From assembly GCF_947179165.1 (NCBI RefSeq), contig NC_077245.1, forward strand, positions 3,177,001-3,241,000: a stretch of 64,000 nt of DNA, in the 5' to 3' direction. The notes beneath the pieces are model-generated. The model did no database searches and was not told the DNA's origin. It saw nothing but the letters and a program-made list of their open reading frames with translations. Source of the stretch: Solanum dulcamara. Its lineage: Eukaryota > Streptophyta > Magnoliopsida > Solanales > Solanaceae. Positions 24,401 through 35,990 of this stretch are shown in pieces. Made by a program: the position numbers and the translations under genes. Each line of letters begins with the position of its first letter. Position 1 is the first letter of the stretch.

Positions 24401-26674
24401 CTTGGGGCCAAACACATACAGTTGCACTGATTGCATTACTGATTTTCCTAAAAGCCTTCCTCACCAAAATAAATAAAAGAATGTCAAAATATTGTAGCAG
24501 TGGAAAAATTAACCTAAATTTAGATATCATGCATCAAATTATATACATCATTGGAGTATATTTTCTACTGGTCACCTAAAAATTATCTACATATAAGTAT
24601 TTTAAAAAATGAGACATGTTATTTGCTATAGTAAATAAATATGACATGATATGATGTAAATTAGGGTGTTTATAAATTAAACTCTAATATTCAATGGAAA
24701 AGAGTAAAAACTGTCATTAAACAATGTCAAATAAATAAAAATATTCTCCGTTTATAGTTTAGTCCAAAAATATTTTTATCGTCAATACTTTGGTTCAAAA
24801 ATACTCTTATTGTTACTTAATGTCAATTGCATAACTAGAGACAATAATAGAAAGTTACTTTCTTGTTGTGTTTTTGTGGTTGAATTGAAAATAGAATAAA
24901 ACTAAATCCATCTAGACCACCACGGCTAGAAAATGTGAAATTAGCTATCGAATTTATCGGTAATTTTTGAAATTAGCTATCGAATTTATCGGTAATTTTC
25001 GACTAATTCGTTGCTAAATAGCTTCTAGCAAGTTCAGTTTTCTTATAATCCATCACTAATTCATAGCTAAATGGAATAAACATGAATTTTTTTATGTTTG
25101 ACTACAAAATTTTGTCCGTCAATAATTCCTTTTTTTTCTAGTAGTGCATTATACAATAACAATAATAACATATTCAGTGTAATCTCCCAAGTAAAGTTTT
25201 GAAAGGATGGTGTGTACATGATAAAAGCATAAAGATTATTCGTAAAGATCCTCGACTCACATAAAATAATATATTTAAAACAGGTTCAAAAAGAATATAT
25301 ATATATATATTGAAAATAATAGACGGAAGAATCGTAACAACATAAAAGTTGTGTGTCAAGATGGAATGTATATTACTACTTTTTCCTATAAATTTGAACG
25401 TGACTGCGAAAATTATTAGTATTCTAACGCGGAATATCAAAGAACACATGACTTTTCAAGAATGGAAAACAAAATACAAATTGAAATTGAAAATTTAATA
25501 ATAGAGGGAAAACACGTCAATATTAGTAACTAGTCATTGTCAATGTGCTTCTTATACTCTGCCTATATATGTATGTTTGAACTTAACTTATCGTCTTTGA
25601 ATTTATTTACTTCATTTTCAAAAACATATAGCTACCCTGTGAAAAGCTAATTTGCAAAAAAAAAAAAAATAAATTAAATTAATACATTTGAAAAATAGAG
25701 AGAAGAGCAATAACTTACGATAACTAAAAGTGAATAACTTTTATATCATCAAGTCACGTTACTAATAACTTACAATAACAACAATGACTCCCTCTGTTTT
25801 AATTTGTTTAGATAGTTTTAATGTTGCACAAATTATTTTTTTTAAAAAAATAAAATTAAAATTTGTGGTTTTAAACTAAAGATCAGTAGAATAGAGTAAA
25901 ATATCTTTTAATTTTGTGGTATTAAATATGTCGTGTGAAAAATTATAATTAAAGAATCTTTAAACATTTTTTTTAAAATAAACTAAAAAGAAAAGTAAGA
26001 TAAATACATTGAAACAAAAGGAATAACTATTTTTAACATGTCTAACCTGCACTAGTAAACTGATTAAATGATCATTTGGTACAAGTTGATAATGCAAAAA
26101 TAAAAATAAAAAGGAAATTAAAGATAAATATACATACATATGAGTATCAGCCAGAGTGTTCTTCAATAACTTGCAAATGTTGTTTCGAGGTGCCTCTTGC
26201 AAACCCATCACCAATAAATCATATTTCCTCTCTTCACCAACTAATTTTGCTATATCCTCACAGGGTGCCTTCACATTATGCAAAAATAATGTATGCAAAA
26301 AATCATCAAAATTTCACTTTATAAAAAACAATTAAAGTAGTGACAAACAAACAATTTCTATGATCACCAAACAATAAACAATTCATCGCTAATCCAATCC
26401 CTTTAGCAATGAGCTATTTATTTAGCGACAAATTTCATAAGCATGTTCTATGTCAGTATATATATTATTATTTCTCGAGAAACATACAAATTTCAAACTG
26501 AACAAATAAAAGTGAACGTACCTGTCCGTTCGTATTCCAAGTGACAAAATAGATGCAAAGATCAGCAGTTCCAGAGAACTCACAGCGTTTTTGGACATCA
26601 ACAGTCTTGATCCCTTCATGACTTGCCTCAAAACTGTCTGCCATTCCTATTGCTTCAGCTTTGCGTCTCTTCAT
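21483..26674 (-). CDS. Inositol polyphosphate 5-phosphatase (5PTase11-like)
   Basis: Removes the 5-phosphate from phosphoinositides and/or inositol phosphates. Exons on the minus strand: 26674-26522, 26268-26138, 24455-24379, 24256-24131, 22817-22630, 22536-22399 and 21635-21483; 321 residues, all junctions GT-AG and in frame. Family motifs in order: FVTWNTNGQ (about 43-51), LLVMGLQEAP, GGLGWLIRRKKGAVAIRI, FISCHLSAHARNVEERN, VWLGDLNYR (about 198-206), RVPSWTDRILFK (from 273) and SSDHKPVKA (from 305). The last three hold the catalytic Asp/Asn and His of the exonuclease-endonuclease-phosphatase fold. No extra N-terminal or SAC domain is present. The size and sequence fit the short plant enzyme 5PTase11 (about 330 residues). 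An in-frame TAA lies just upstream of ATG 26674. The gene is convergent with the BEL gene. Introns hold a 108-bp tandem repeat and several small transposons. Confidence 0.9.
23411..23700. repeat. 108-bp tandem repeat, about 2.7 copies, 5-phosphatase intron 4
   Basis: Units begin 'tccttttaatcttattta' at 23411, 23519 and 23627, a constant 108-bp period. The third unit stops after 'gacaatgaaggaag'. Differences between units are few, so the duplication is recent. Confidence 0.95.
24930..25011. repeat. Short tandem duplication, 5-phosphatase intron 2
   Basis: The segment 'gaaattagctatcgaattta' plus 'tcggtaattttt' occurs twice in direct succession with a period of about 33 bp, within a patch rich in 'cgctaa/tagcg'-type words. 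Confidence 0.7.
25153..25262 (-). mobile_element. Degenerate TS-SINE / RTE 3'-end copy, 5-phosphatase intron 2
   Basis: Plus strand reads 'acaataacaataataacata', 'tcagtgtaatctcccaa', 'ggatggtgtgtac', 'gatcctcgactca'. That is the inverse of the solanaceous SINE/RTE 3' module (gagccgagggtct ... gtctgcgtac ... ccc..ttgggatta.actg ... TTG tail). Strongly diverged. Confidence 0.6.
25789..26025. mobile_element. Stowaway-like MITE, 5-phosphatase intron 2
   Basis: Left end 'ctccctctgttttaatttg', right end 'acattgaaacaaaaggaat', approximately inverse, with an AT-rich interior and no coding frame. Confidence 0.5.
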
Positions 26675-27090
26675 TTTGTACTTTCTTTAGTAGGAAAAAA
26701 AAACTATAATTAAATTTCACAAAGAATACTATATAATAATATAGCAAAAAAGGGAAGTAGGAAAATTATTAACCTTGATGCTTCAAAAAGCTTCACACAG
26801 AGTCCCTCCATTGAGTAAAAAAAAATGTTTGTTTTCTTGAATCTTGAGTACAATAGTGTTCTTGAACGGGAAACACAATTTTTTTTAAAATTGTAAAATA
26901 TCAGAATTGATTAACAATTGACATTCAAAGTTTTTTTTCTTCTCTCTCTCTATATATAAATATAATAATATGCTATATAAATGGGCGGTGAGAAAATATA
27001 ATGCAATTATGAAGAAGAAGAAGTCAAAGGTTTGGCGAAAATTAGATATAGGGAGTTCTTTTTTTAATAATTTCATGAGATGTATTATTT

Positions 27091-27318
27091 TCTATTTGGT
27101 TATAGATTTTGAAAATTAAAAATTTGAATTTATAAAGTTTTGTTTAGATATGTATATTTTATTTAAATAAATTTTTGTGATTGGAAATTTCAAAAACCTA
27201 AAAACGTAACTTGCAAGTTTTGTGAAACATGAAAATATTTAAATTCTATGGTCAAATAAAAATTTAACTTTTTTAAATATATTTCGAAAATCTATGACTA
27301 AACGCTAGTTTTTAATTT
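27091..27318. mobile_element. MITE of the 'tttggtcatagatttt' family
   Basis: Left end 'tttggttatagattttgaaa', right end 'aaaatctatgactaaacg': inverse ends around an AT-rich core. The same family is seen in RPS9 intron 1 (42433-42683). Confidence 0.6.
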
Positions 27319-28691
27319 GATTTGTCATTGAGTTACGTTTGGATGCCGTCGACTTGTTTAAAGACATTATGACAAACTCGAAAATGACAGCTTCAAGGTC
27401 AAGAAAACTCTAGTAGCTTTTTCATGACCATGCAAATTATTGGATTTTATAGGCTATTCCAAATAAAATGACATCAATTCATTATAAATAGGATTGGCGG
27501 ACGGACAGTGTAATTTTTTATGAAATGGTTTGCATGAACCTTCTTCAGTTCATTTAGTTTTGCCTCTGATTAGTAGGTATAAATCTTTATAGCCATGAGA
27601 ACAAGTCCAGCAGTAAATGCGAATTATGATTTATGGGTTCGGATGAATTTGATACTCAGCTTTGTTGCTTTTCACTTGTCATATTTCATTTTATGAGACT
27701 TAATTTATCTAATTTTGAAGCAAAATTAAATTATAATAAGTCATATCTAAAATTTAGACGTTTGAAAATTATATGAAAATGATAAAAGTTATCATTTTTC
27801 TTATATTAATATAATTAAAAAATACATCTAAAAATATTGATTAAAGTTCATCTACAGTTTAATTTTCAGAAAGCAAAATATAACAAGTTAAAAGGAAACG
27901 GAGTACTTTTAAACATGTCTAGTCAAACTATATACCATATACAAATTAAAAGGAGAGAGTACGAGTTTAATTAATATTTATGGTTGAGTTATATATATAT
28001 GTTCACACTTCTGCTGGTTAATTAGGCCCTTTGAGTCTCAATGTTGTTGCTTCGAGTCCCTCCAAATGTGATAAATGTTGGTAGGTCATTGGGAAACCAA
28101 AAATAAGAGGACACTTGTTGGCTTTTGAGTGGAGTAACGTGAGAAGCTTTCATAAGTTAATTCATTAGCCTTCTTCAATTTTGAAAATTAATATAGTCAA
28201 GAGTCAACTTCATGAAAGCAATATATATAGACATCAAAATCGACACTCAAGGTATTTTATTTTTGTTTTGAATTTTTAAAATGATATTTGTTTTGATTTT
28301 TTTTATTAAAGCAATACTTATTTTGAGATAGAAAAAGTAACGTATAATAGCTTCAGTGTAACCTTTGAATTATATTTAAATGGACGTGTGTTATTTCTAA
28401 CCGCTTAAACTTTTAAATTAGATAATTTCACTGTTCTAACAACAAACCTTCTTAGATTAGTTAAACTTATTATTTGAGGTCAAAGCACTAAACATCTAAA
28501 AGAACAACATACAATAGTAGTGTAGCCATATATAATGAAGGTTTACATGATCTTTCATCTGAAATTAACTATAGTACTCTCTATATAAAAAATAAAATAT
28601 ATATATATATATATAATTATATGAGCCAAAAATTAACTATTATATATACTTATTAAACCTTGAACATCATCAATAAAATTCTTCGTTTCTG

Positions 28692-28812
28692 TTGAAGAAT
28701 GACAGAAGTCTCACATTGGTGGTTAATGAGATGGTGAACTTTTTATAGGGCTTGAGCAATCCTTCTCCCTTTGAGGTAGCTTTTAGGATGTGAGGTATGT
28801 CTAAGACCTAAT
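28692..28812 (-). repeat. Reverse copy of the dispersed TRIM-like repeat
   Basis: Plus strand reads 'gaagtctcacattggtggtt', 'atagggcttgagcaatcctt', 'gaggtagcttttaggatgtg', 'gtctaagacctaattta'. Its inverse follows the same word order as the plus-strand copies at 17440-17990 and 40001-40128. Confidence 0.6.
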
Positions 28813-29040
28813 TTAACAGCTACACCATTGACAAAACATACAATAACATAAGATATGTCCGTCATCTTTCACTGATAGTAAATAATAAAGTTTTAATGCC
28901 GTTTTTCAAGTTTAGCTTATTGTTATATATAGTTTTTTTTTTAAAAAAAACAATAAAAGGAGAGCTGCTAATTCATATTAAGCAGAGTAGATAATTATTT
29001 TTATGCTTTCTAATGATTTCGTAGTTTAAGAAATAATATT

Positions 29041-29900
29041 TCCGAACAGGGTTACGATCAATGCGGAATCAAGAGCTAAAAAAATAGGATGAATCGAAAT
29101 ATAGCTGCTACACCAAAACTAGGTGCAAAGTGGCTCAATAGGGTCCCATTCCTTCTATACTAGAGTTCGCTTTTGAGCCAAACTCACACGCTCTGTCATC
29201 TGCTAACGAAAAGAGTCAATTTCTAATTCTGATCTTCCTCCCTAATCTGATATTATGGTATCGGTATAGACCAAAATTCTGTTATAATTTCTTCTTTTAT
29301 TAGGAACCGAATCCGAAAGAGACACACCAGCAAGGCAAGTCACCAATCGATTTGCCGATCCAACTACGGACAAAACACCTCGAAGTCTTACTCCATAACT
29401 TTGAGGGAACCATAGCCTGACAAAGGGTTTAATCCTTTTCCTCTCAATGACAGATTTGAGAACGGATTCAAACTTCTCCTAGAATAGTTTTCGGTGATAC
29501 TTATTCATATTATTTCAAAAAAAAAATCATACGCACCCTTTCAAAAAAGTCAAAAAAAGAAGAGCGCTAGGGAGCCCCAAATCCTAATAATCTCTTCGAC
29601 TCTACGATGTCTCCGGCATAAATACAAGGAGGATGTATACCAATATTTTTTACTTTTATTTTTAATTTGAAGGCGAATTAAAACAAGAAATAACCAATCT
29701 GAAACTAAGCGAGAGAACGAGACCCCAACAACATCTCTTTTAGCACGTGAAAAAAATGCTATAGAAGGCACATCCGAATATAATTCAAAGCAAGACTCTT
29801 GACCAAAAGCTAAATTGGTTTAGCTATCATCTATTGAATTAGCCTCTTTGTAAATATGGGCAATAGAGACCATCCTATTCGAACTCGAAAGGTAACTAAT
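29041..29900. other. Compositionally distinct unassigned stretch
   Basis: About 860 bp with markedly higher GC than its neighbours and with long non-repetitive text ('ccgaatccgaaagagacaca', 'gccgatccaactacggacaa', 'gagcgctagggagccccaaa'). No plausible reading frame was found. It could be an organellar DNA insertion (the texture is mitochondrion-like) or a decayed retroelement. I cannot decide by eye. Confidence 0.3.
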
Positions 29901-29984
29901 AAGGAAAAAATACCAAATTACACACCTTATATTCTTATATTTTCAATTATTTCCTATCATTTGTAAAAAATTTAAAAATTCCTT

Positions 29985-30260
29985 TTCTGATACATAGGAA
30001 TGATGTTAATACATCGCAATTTGATACATAAGTCTTTTTCATGATATATCGCTAGTTGATACAAACCAAACACAAAATGTATTAGTAAAACATAAGTTTT
30101 ACTGTTGTTTTTGTTGTGTTCATAATATATTAGGTGTTATAAGCTGATTTATAAATTTTATTGATATTACAATGTTTGGTTTGTATCAACTAGCGATGTA
30201 TCATGAAAAAGACTTACGTATCAAATTGCGATGTATCAGCGTCATTCGTATGTATCAGAA
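29985..30260. mobile_element. Foldback element with arms of about 87 bp
   Basis: Left arm 29985-30071 and right arm 30174-30260 are inverse copies at roughly 90 percent identity by eye. Shared words are 'acatcgcaatttgatac', 'aagtctttttcatgat' and 'cgctagttgatacaaacca'. They flank a loop of about 100 bp. No coding capacity. The transcript would form a long hairpin. Confidence 0.85.
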
Positions 30261-30439
30261 ATCTGAAAAAAGAGGGAATTCGAATAATTACCAAAAAAGC
30301 TGGGATAAATTATAATTGAGTTTTTTCACTATAAAATTTAAGTAAAATACCAGCTACTTGGAACTGGGCTAGGATGACCCAATCTATACGATTTGTTAGA
30401 TTTGGGCCTTTCGGACACTGTCCATAGCGATGACTTTCG

Positions 30440-30830
30440 TATGGGGAAATGTCATAAACAACCACTATAATAAACTTAATTATGCTTTTTAGCTATAGTT
30501 TACATATTTACGGGTTGTAGCTATAGTTTAAGTTATCTTGTTTGTATAGTTCATGAGTTTTTATAATTCGCGGATAATTAAACTATTTTTGTATAAACTC
30601 GAAATAACGTATTTATACAAATACAAACATCTTAACTTTAAATAGTTATACAAATTATATTATACAAAATTACTATACAAAATTTGAATTATACAAACGT
30701 GCGAATTAGACAAACTCGAACCACAATAAACGCTAAATGTTAGTGGCGAATTGTAAAATAACTAAATTATAATTATGTTAACTAATTAACTTGTATATGT
30801 TTGCTTGTTCACGTAATTTTCCCTTTTCAC
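30440..30830. repeat. AT-rich repeat with 'gctatagttta' and 'atacaaa' words
   Basis: Contains 'agctatagtttacatattta' and 'agctatagtttaagttat' as a direct repeat 40 bp apart, then many 'tatacaaa/ttgtata' pairs in opposite orientations. The two outer thirds are loosely complementary, as in a degenerate foldback MITE. Confidence 0.45.
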
Positions 30831-31100
30831 AATAGGGATATTTTGAGATGCAATTTAAATTTAATCCACACTTTTGACATTTGTAAGAAAATATCATCCA
30901 TTTATTTTTATTTATCCAGTATTAACATGCCACACCCCTTAAGGAATAGTAAATAAAATAACAATTTTACGCTATCATCCTTTAAATATAATAAATTTAA
31001 TATTTTAGGAAAAGATTATTCTTGGCAGAAACTGTCTACTCTTAGCTGGTCCTAGATTTGAATGATTATGATATTATCCTTTGAATATAATAAATTCATT

Positions 31101-32003
31101 AAGCTATTGTTTGGCCTCAAATTTCCAAATATTTTTGACAGGTTATTTTTGTATGAAGTTTTGGTAAAGTTTCACCATGCATTTGACCACAAATTTTCTC
31201 AAAAATATTTGATTGTTTCAAAAAAATATTATTTTGTACCCATAATATCTAAAAATTATTAAAAATACCTATAGCTTTGTATTATCATTTTATAATAAAC
31301 ATGCTCTGTTAAAAAAAATTATAACATAATTGATAACAGTCAACAAAAATAAAATTACTGTATGGGCAAGAATAATACATTAATCGCATTAAAAATAAAC
31401 TGTAGAAATGAATAGTTTGGTTATTTATTAATAGATAAAGATGTTATTTAATGATTTTGGTTGGCCACTTTAATAGAGTAAGTTGGTAGATAAAAATTAC
31501 TCCCTCTGTTCCTTTTACTTGTCAATTTTTGACTTGACACACATATTAAGAAATTAATTATTGATATGGTGAGTTTACCATTTTACCCTTATTAATCACT
31601 AAAGCCATAATTCAAATTTCAAAATATTTTGATATCAAAGATATTAACTCTCTCAATAAATTGAGGGTATAATAGGTAAAAAAAGATTGTATTTTCTTGA
31701 TTTGACAAATTTGACAAGTAAAAAGGAAAGTCAAATTAGGAAATTTTTGACAAGTAAAAAGAAACGGAGGGAGTAGTTGAAATTAATAAATGATGAGCAT
31801 TTTTATAAAATATAAAAGTTTTGGGTAATTTTTAAATTTATAAAACTTTCCAAGTTCCTAAATTTTAATTTTTTCTAGAACTTAGGAATTTGGGATATTT
31901 GTCAATTAATGAAAAATTGTATAGTCAAACACTAATTCTCAAAAAAAAATTAAGTTTTTGAATTTGTAAGTTTTTTTCAAAAACTATCTGGCCAAACGGC
32001 ACC
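31101..32003. mobile_element. MITE/hAT-like element carrying a nested Stowaway element
   Basis: Left terminus 'gctattgtttggcctcaaa' and right terminus 'atctggccaaacggcacct' are inverses. Near-terminal 'aaatttccaaatatttttga' is mirrored by 'tttgtaagtttttttcaaaa'-like text. The interior is AT-rich with no transposase frame. It is interrupted at 31500-31773 by another element. Confidence 0.6.
31500..31773. mobile_element. Stowaway MITE with TA target duplication
   Basis: Termini 'ctccctctgttccttttact' and 'agtaaaaagaaacggaggga' are inverses with few mismatches. The dinucleotide TA flanks both sides (31498-31499 and 31774-31775), the target duplication of Tc1/mariner-type elements. Size 274 bp and an AT-rich non-coding interior fit the group. 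Confidence 0.85.
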
Positions 32004-32471
32004 TAACTTTATGATTTATTCAACCTATACTTATTCCACGGGGACTTATCTCACAAACTCTATTGGTTATTGGCATTACAATTTTTTTGTACATGTAAAG
32101 CTTAATATAATATCTTTTTTTATTTTTTTCTATTTCACTGATGATGCCTTTTTTTTAAAAATGATTTTAAAGCAATAAAAGAAAATATCTCAGAATGGTT
32201 ACTTTCAAATCATAACAAATCAAAGAGACTTCATCTTGTTATATTCAACATATTTGTTTGGTTGAATTACTTCCAACATATCGGATTCTCGTGATTTTTT
32301 TGTTGACTCGAATTATAAATTATTCAAAAGGTTGTAAATTATTGATTTCTATTGCAATAACACATATTTTGTTTTGTCCGTAAATAACATGTTTAATTTT
32401 TCGCAACATATACAATAACATGAACAAGAAATGAATATCAATTCCTTGTTGTCCATCCCAACAAAGAAAGT

Positions 32472-32740
32472 ATGGTTCCAATCACTTTAACATTCCTCTT
32501 CTTGTTAAAACTTAGTACACTTACCTTTTCTTCACCATTCTTAAAACTAGTTGACAATTCAATGGAATATGTTGGTGTAGACGCGGTAATACTCTTGACT
32601 TGTTCCCTCCAAGATACAACAGCCCAACAACGTTGTACAACTCAAGCAACTCCAAATTAGTTGAAGAGTCTAAAACTCCACCACAAGAACACCTTCCTTC
32701 AACATATAATTACTCTCCATTGTATAGTGAATATAGTTGA
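32472..32740 (+). pseudogene. Possible frameshifted small secreted-protein gene
   Basis: ATG 32472 begins a frame with a hydrophobic start (MVPITLTFLFLLKLSTLTF) that looks like a signal peptide, followed by about 20 polar residues; the frame ends at 32658-32660. From 32603 a second frame, shifted by two, runs to TGA 32738-32740 and encodes a Pro/Ser/Tyr-rich peptide (starting FPPRYNSPTTLYN, ending NYSPLYSEYS). A single-base indel near 32585 would join the two into one product of roughly 90 residues. No family is recognised. It could also be chance. Confidence 0.3.
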
Positions 32741-34137
32741 AAACTTATAATATTTTCTTGTCTCAACTCTCTCTTTCACTACTACACACTATAATATTTT
32801 TCCACATTTAACATATTTCATCTCATCTTATTAGACATATACTTCAGAAAGAAAAAACACCACTATTTATAGGTGAGAAATTCTTCCTTGTCTTAAATAG
32901 GAATAAATTGGATAATAACGTAGGTAAATGAATGAATAAATTATGTCTTGAAAACTACATATGTTACAAGGAATAATAAGATAGAACATGACTTAATGGT
33001 TACATAAGTTACACCAAAAATAATTGACCATATTCATGTCAATTTATATCCACCAAAATATGCGCTTAATATTTTATTTTAATAATAAAATGCATATAGA
33101 CCAACCGAATGTTATAATGCATAGGTAAAAATAAACTTAAAATAACTTTGAAAGCATCTTTCATCTTTTTATGATAACCATAAATTAAGATAAAAACATA
33201 TCCTATTTAAGGGGAGTATTGGTCAAAAAGTTCTAGCGAGGCACATCTTTTATGAATTCAAGCTTCAAAAAAATTATTATTAAGAAAGAAAAAAAGTGAG
33301 GAGGCATTCAATCTTTACATCCTAGAGATGTGGAAAAGCAAAACTAAAACGTGTCAAAAGTTATAATCCAACTTAAGTTAGAAATATAGCTTTATGGTTT
33401 ATAATTGTACCTATATAGAATTTTGTAACTTACACTACAATTATTTGTTGTTTGTTGGCATAGTGGAATAGACCAATACGATAATCTACGTCAATATTCG
33501 ATAGCTCTAATACGTCATTTAATAATTATTTTCTGTCTATTTACTCTACCTATTCATATTAAATAATATTTTTATTTTAATTAAAATAAGTGATATAAAA
33601 GGATAGTACTTTTTTCATTTGTACAATTAACGATAAAGATAAAATAAAAAAATTAATATATTTTTTTCTCGATATGTTAAAATTGACATATAAAAATGAA
33701 TTGAAGAAGTTATACTTTTTCATTCAAATTTAACTCTCTTTAGATGTATAAATTTTTATGTGACTCAAAAACCATATTAAATGGGGGAGTATTTAATTAG
33801 GTTTACACTTTTTACTTTTCAATAAATATATTAAAAGGTGCACCCAAACTAAAAGTTAATCATTTAATATGAATTTGAGAGATTTAAGGATCGGCAATAC
33901 TAATGTTTATAACTATTTTAAATTAATATAGATTGTGATAATATGATTAAGATCACTTTACTCTTAACAAGAAATGTCATGTCCAAGCATTAAATTAAAT
34001 ATGAAAAAAAATAATTCAAAGCATCGTTCCTAAAAATAAACCTTTTAATAAATGCACTTAAATTAATTAAAATGGTCCAAATTGTGTTGGAAACTTTGCT
34101 CCTAAAATTGGAGTCTCCAATATAAAAAGTTGAATTA
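32741..34137. other. Intergenic, AT-rich
   Basis: No gene is seen. Generic AT-rich DNA with A/T runs. A weak MITE-like end 'tactttttcatttgtacaat' occurs around 33606, but no matching partner was fixed. Confidence 0.5.
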
Positions 34138-34527
34138 GAGCCCGTTTGGATTGGCTTTAAGTTGGTCAAAACCAACTTAAAACCCCTTTTCAGCTTTTGG
34201 ACTTGTTTGCCTAATGCTAACTTTAAGCCAGAAAGTTCTTAAAGTCAGTCAAAAATGAAAAGTTAGGATTCCTAACTTTTTTTTTCTAAGTGCTTAAAGT
34301 CATTTTCTTTGACCATGAAATTACTTTTATATCCCTTATATTTTAACTAAATTCCCAAACTACCCCTTTTATTCTTTTAACCATAAAATTCACATAATTT
34401 TCCTCATTTAAGCACTTTTATCCAAACACTCAACTGCTTATTTATAAAAATAACTTTCAGCACTTTAAAGTTCTAAAAGCAGTTCATACATAAAAATTAC
34501 TTTTTTTAAGCTCATCCAAACTGGCTT
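34138..34527. mobile_element. MITE with 'gcccgtttggattggctt' ends
   Basis: Left end 'gagcccgtttggattggctt' and right end 'aagctcatccaaactggctt' are imperfect inverses. TTA occurs next to both ends, suggesting a 3-bp target duplication of the PIF/Harbinger kind. The interior holds 'aagcactttt'/'aagtgcttaaag' internal inverted words. About 390 bp, non-coding. Confidence 0.65.
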
Positions 34528-35364
34528 TAGATTTCAAATCTTGTTCTAAAAATAAGTTTTATATGCATAAATTTATACGAGTTGGACTTCAATACTAACA
34601 CCAAACATGAATAGAAAACAACAGCAACAACAAAAAAAAATTAAACTATTTTCTACACAATCAGAGAGGCCACCTGAATTGAGAATGGAGTAGAGAAATT
34701 TTAGTACTCACTACTTGACTAGTTGCCAATACTATGTAGTTCACACATCATTAGCTTCCAATTTTTCCGGCTCAACCGAATCATCAAATTCGTCAACCTA
34801 AAAGGTATTCTTCTCATTCAGTCCTAACTTGAAGAAAAGTGTAATCTTTTTTCTTGCCCCATTATGTTGAAATTCCATTTTAGGTTAATTTGGTGTAATT
34901 TTAACCATTGATTGACCCTATAAAACAAAGGGTGTTTGTTGGTGATTTTTTTTTGAGTTCTTGTTTGTTTCTCTCTTTGGTAATTTCGTTCTCTTGGGCT
35001 TCCCTAGGCTATTAGCCCTATAAAGTCTGTCTTTTTTGGGGCTGTTGATGTCTATTTGTAAGACATTGTTTAAAATTAATCCATTCTCGTTGTTGTTGAT
35101 GTGGTTCTAATGACTTGTTCAAAGTTAATGATGATTATTTGAGGGTTATACCTTCTGATGTAAAACTTATTTGTGATTCACACCTATTTCTTCTGCCACT
35201 GCTCTCAGTAAAGTGATTTAGGTGAATCATAAGCAGATGTCTAGTTGATCCTCTTTTCTGTTCATTGGCTAATTGTCACTGATTTAGTGTCACTCGGAAT
35301 CTACGTGTTGCTTCATTTGCTTTTTATTGTCATATTATTCTTGCAATCCTGCTTTGATTACCCT

Positions 35365-35507
35365 TTTTTTAGCTGGGGGTCTAGCAAAATCAGCCTCTCT
35401 ACCCTACAAAGATAGGGGTAAGGTACGAAGGTATGCATACATCTTAACTTCCCAGATTCCACTTGTGGGATTACACTGGGTATGTTGTTGTGGTTGTTGT
35501 TGTTATT
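35365..35507 (+). mobile_element. TS-SINE / RTE 3'-end copy with TTG tail
   Basis: 'tagctgggggtctagcaaaa', 'cctctctaccctacaaagat', 'aggggtaaggtacgaaggta', 'ccacttgtgggattacactg' and 'gggtatgttgttgtggttgt' follow the classic 3' half of the tobacco-type TS SINE. It is shared with the RTE LINE at 1308-2055, whose enzyme presumably mobilises it. It interrupts copy 1 of the tandem duplication. Confidence 0.8.
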
Positions 35508-35690
35508 CTCCATAAATGTTAATCAATTGAGTGGAACGATGTACTGGAAGTATTTTAGTGTCAAAATCAAATGATTCACTTGAAGATTGTGCTTCAATTA
35601 GTAGAAGAACAAGCGCAGCACCTATTGCAACTATTTCAAGATAATTTTAAGGTGTTTGTTTTTCTGAAGTTCTTTTGGAATCTTGCGATT

Positions 35691-35990
35691 TTTTTTTATT
35701 TTTTTTTTTGAAATCAGTAATTATGTATTATATCAGGGATCAAAACAGTACTTGCGTAGTACTGAAACCATATTTACAATAGAGCTCTAGTGTTTTCCCT
35801 CTTTAGCTATAAAGAATCTAGAACATCTACGATAGACACAATATCATTAGAGTAAATCTAATTACACCAAAAACATAGCAGTAAGATGAAGTCCAACTTG
35901 ATCTTATGTACATCATTCTCTAAGCTCTCAAAACATCTGGAATTCCTCTCCTTCCAGATTATCCACCAGATACGAGCTGGACAATTTTCC
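35691..35990 (-). mobile_element. 5'-truncated L1-type LINE tail with poly(A)
   Basis: On the minus strand the first bases (about 35985-35860) encode ARIWWIIWKERNSRCFE followed by a KIKLDFILLLCFWCN-like end. This is the typical C-terminus (zinc-binding RT region) of plant L1-like LINEs. A T-rich run at 35691-35712 on the plus strand is its poly(A) tail. The paralogous copy 2 of the duplication lacks it, so the insertion borders are given by comparison (roughly after 'ggaatcttg' and before 'ttttcctaaattgtg'). Confidence 0.75.

Larger units (their letters stand above)
26690..32471. other. Intergenic region upstream of the 5-phosphatase gene
   Basis: No confident gene. The first few hundred bases before 26674 are the 5-phosphatase promoter and leader. 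The rest is a mosaic of MITEs (27091-27318, 29985-30260, 30440-30830, 31101-32003 with a nested element) and a TRIM-like copy (28692-28812). An unassigned compositionally distinct stretch lies at 29041-29900. Confidence 0.6.

Noticed and set aside
26076..26324. Plus-strand frame opposite exon 2 of the 5-phosphatase
   Set aside because: Shadow of the real minus-strand exon.
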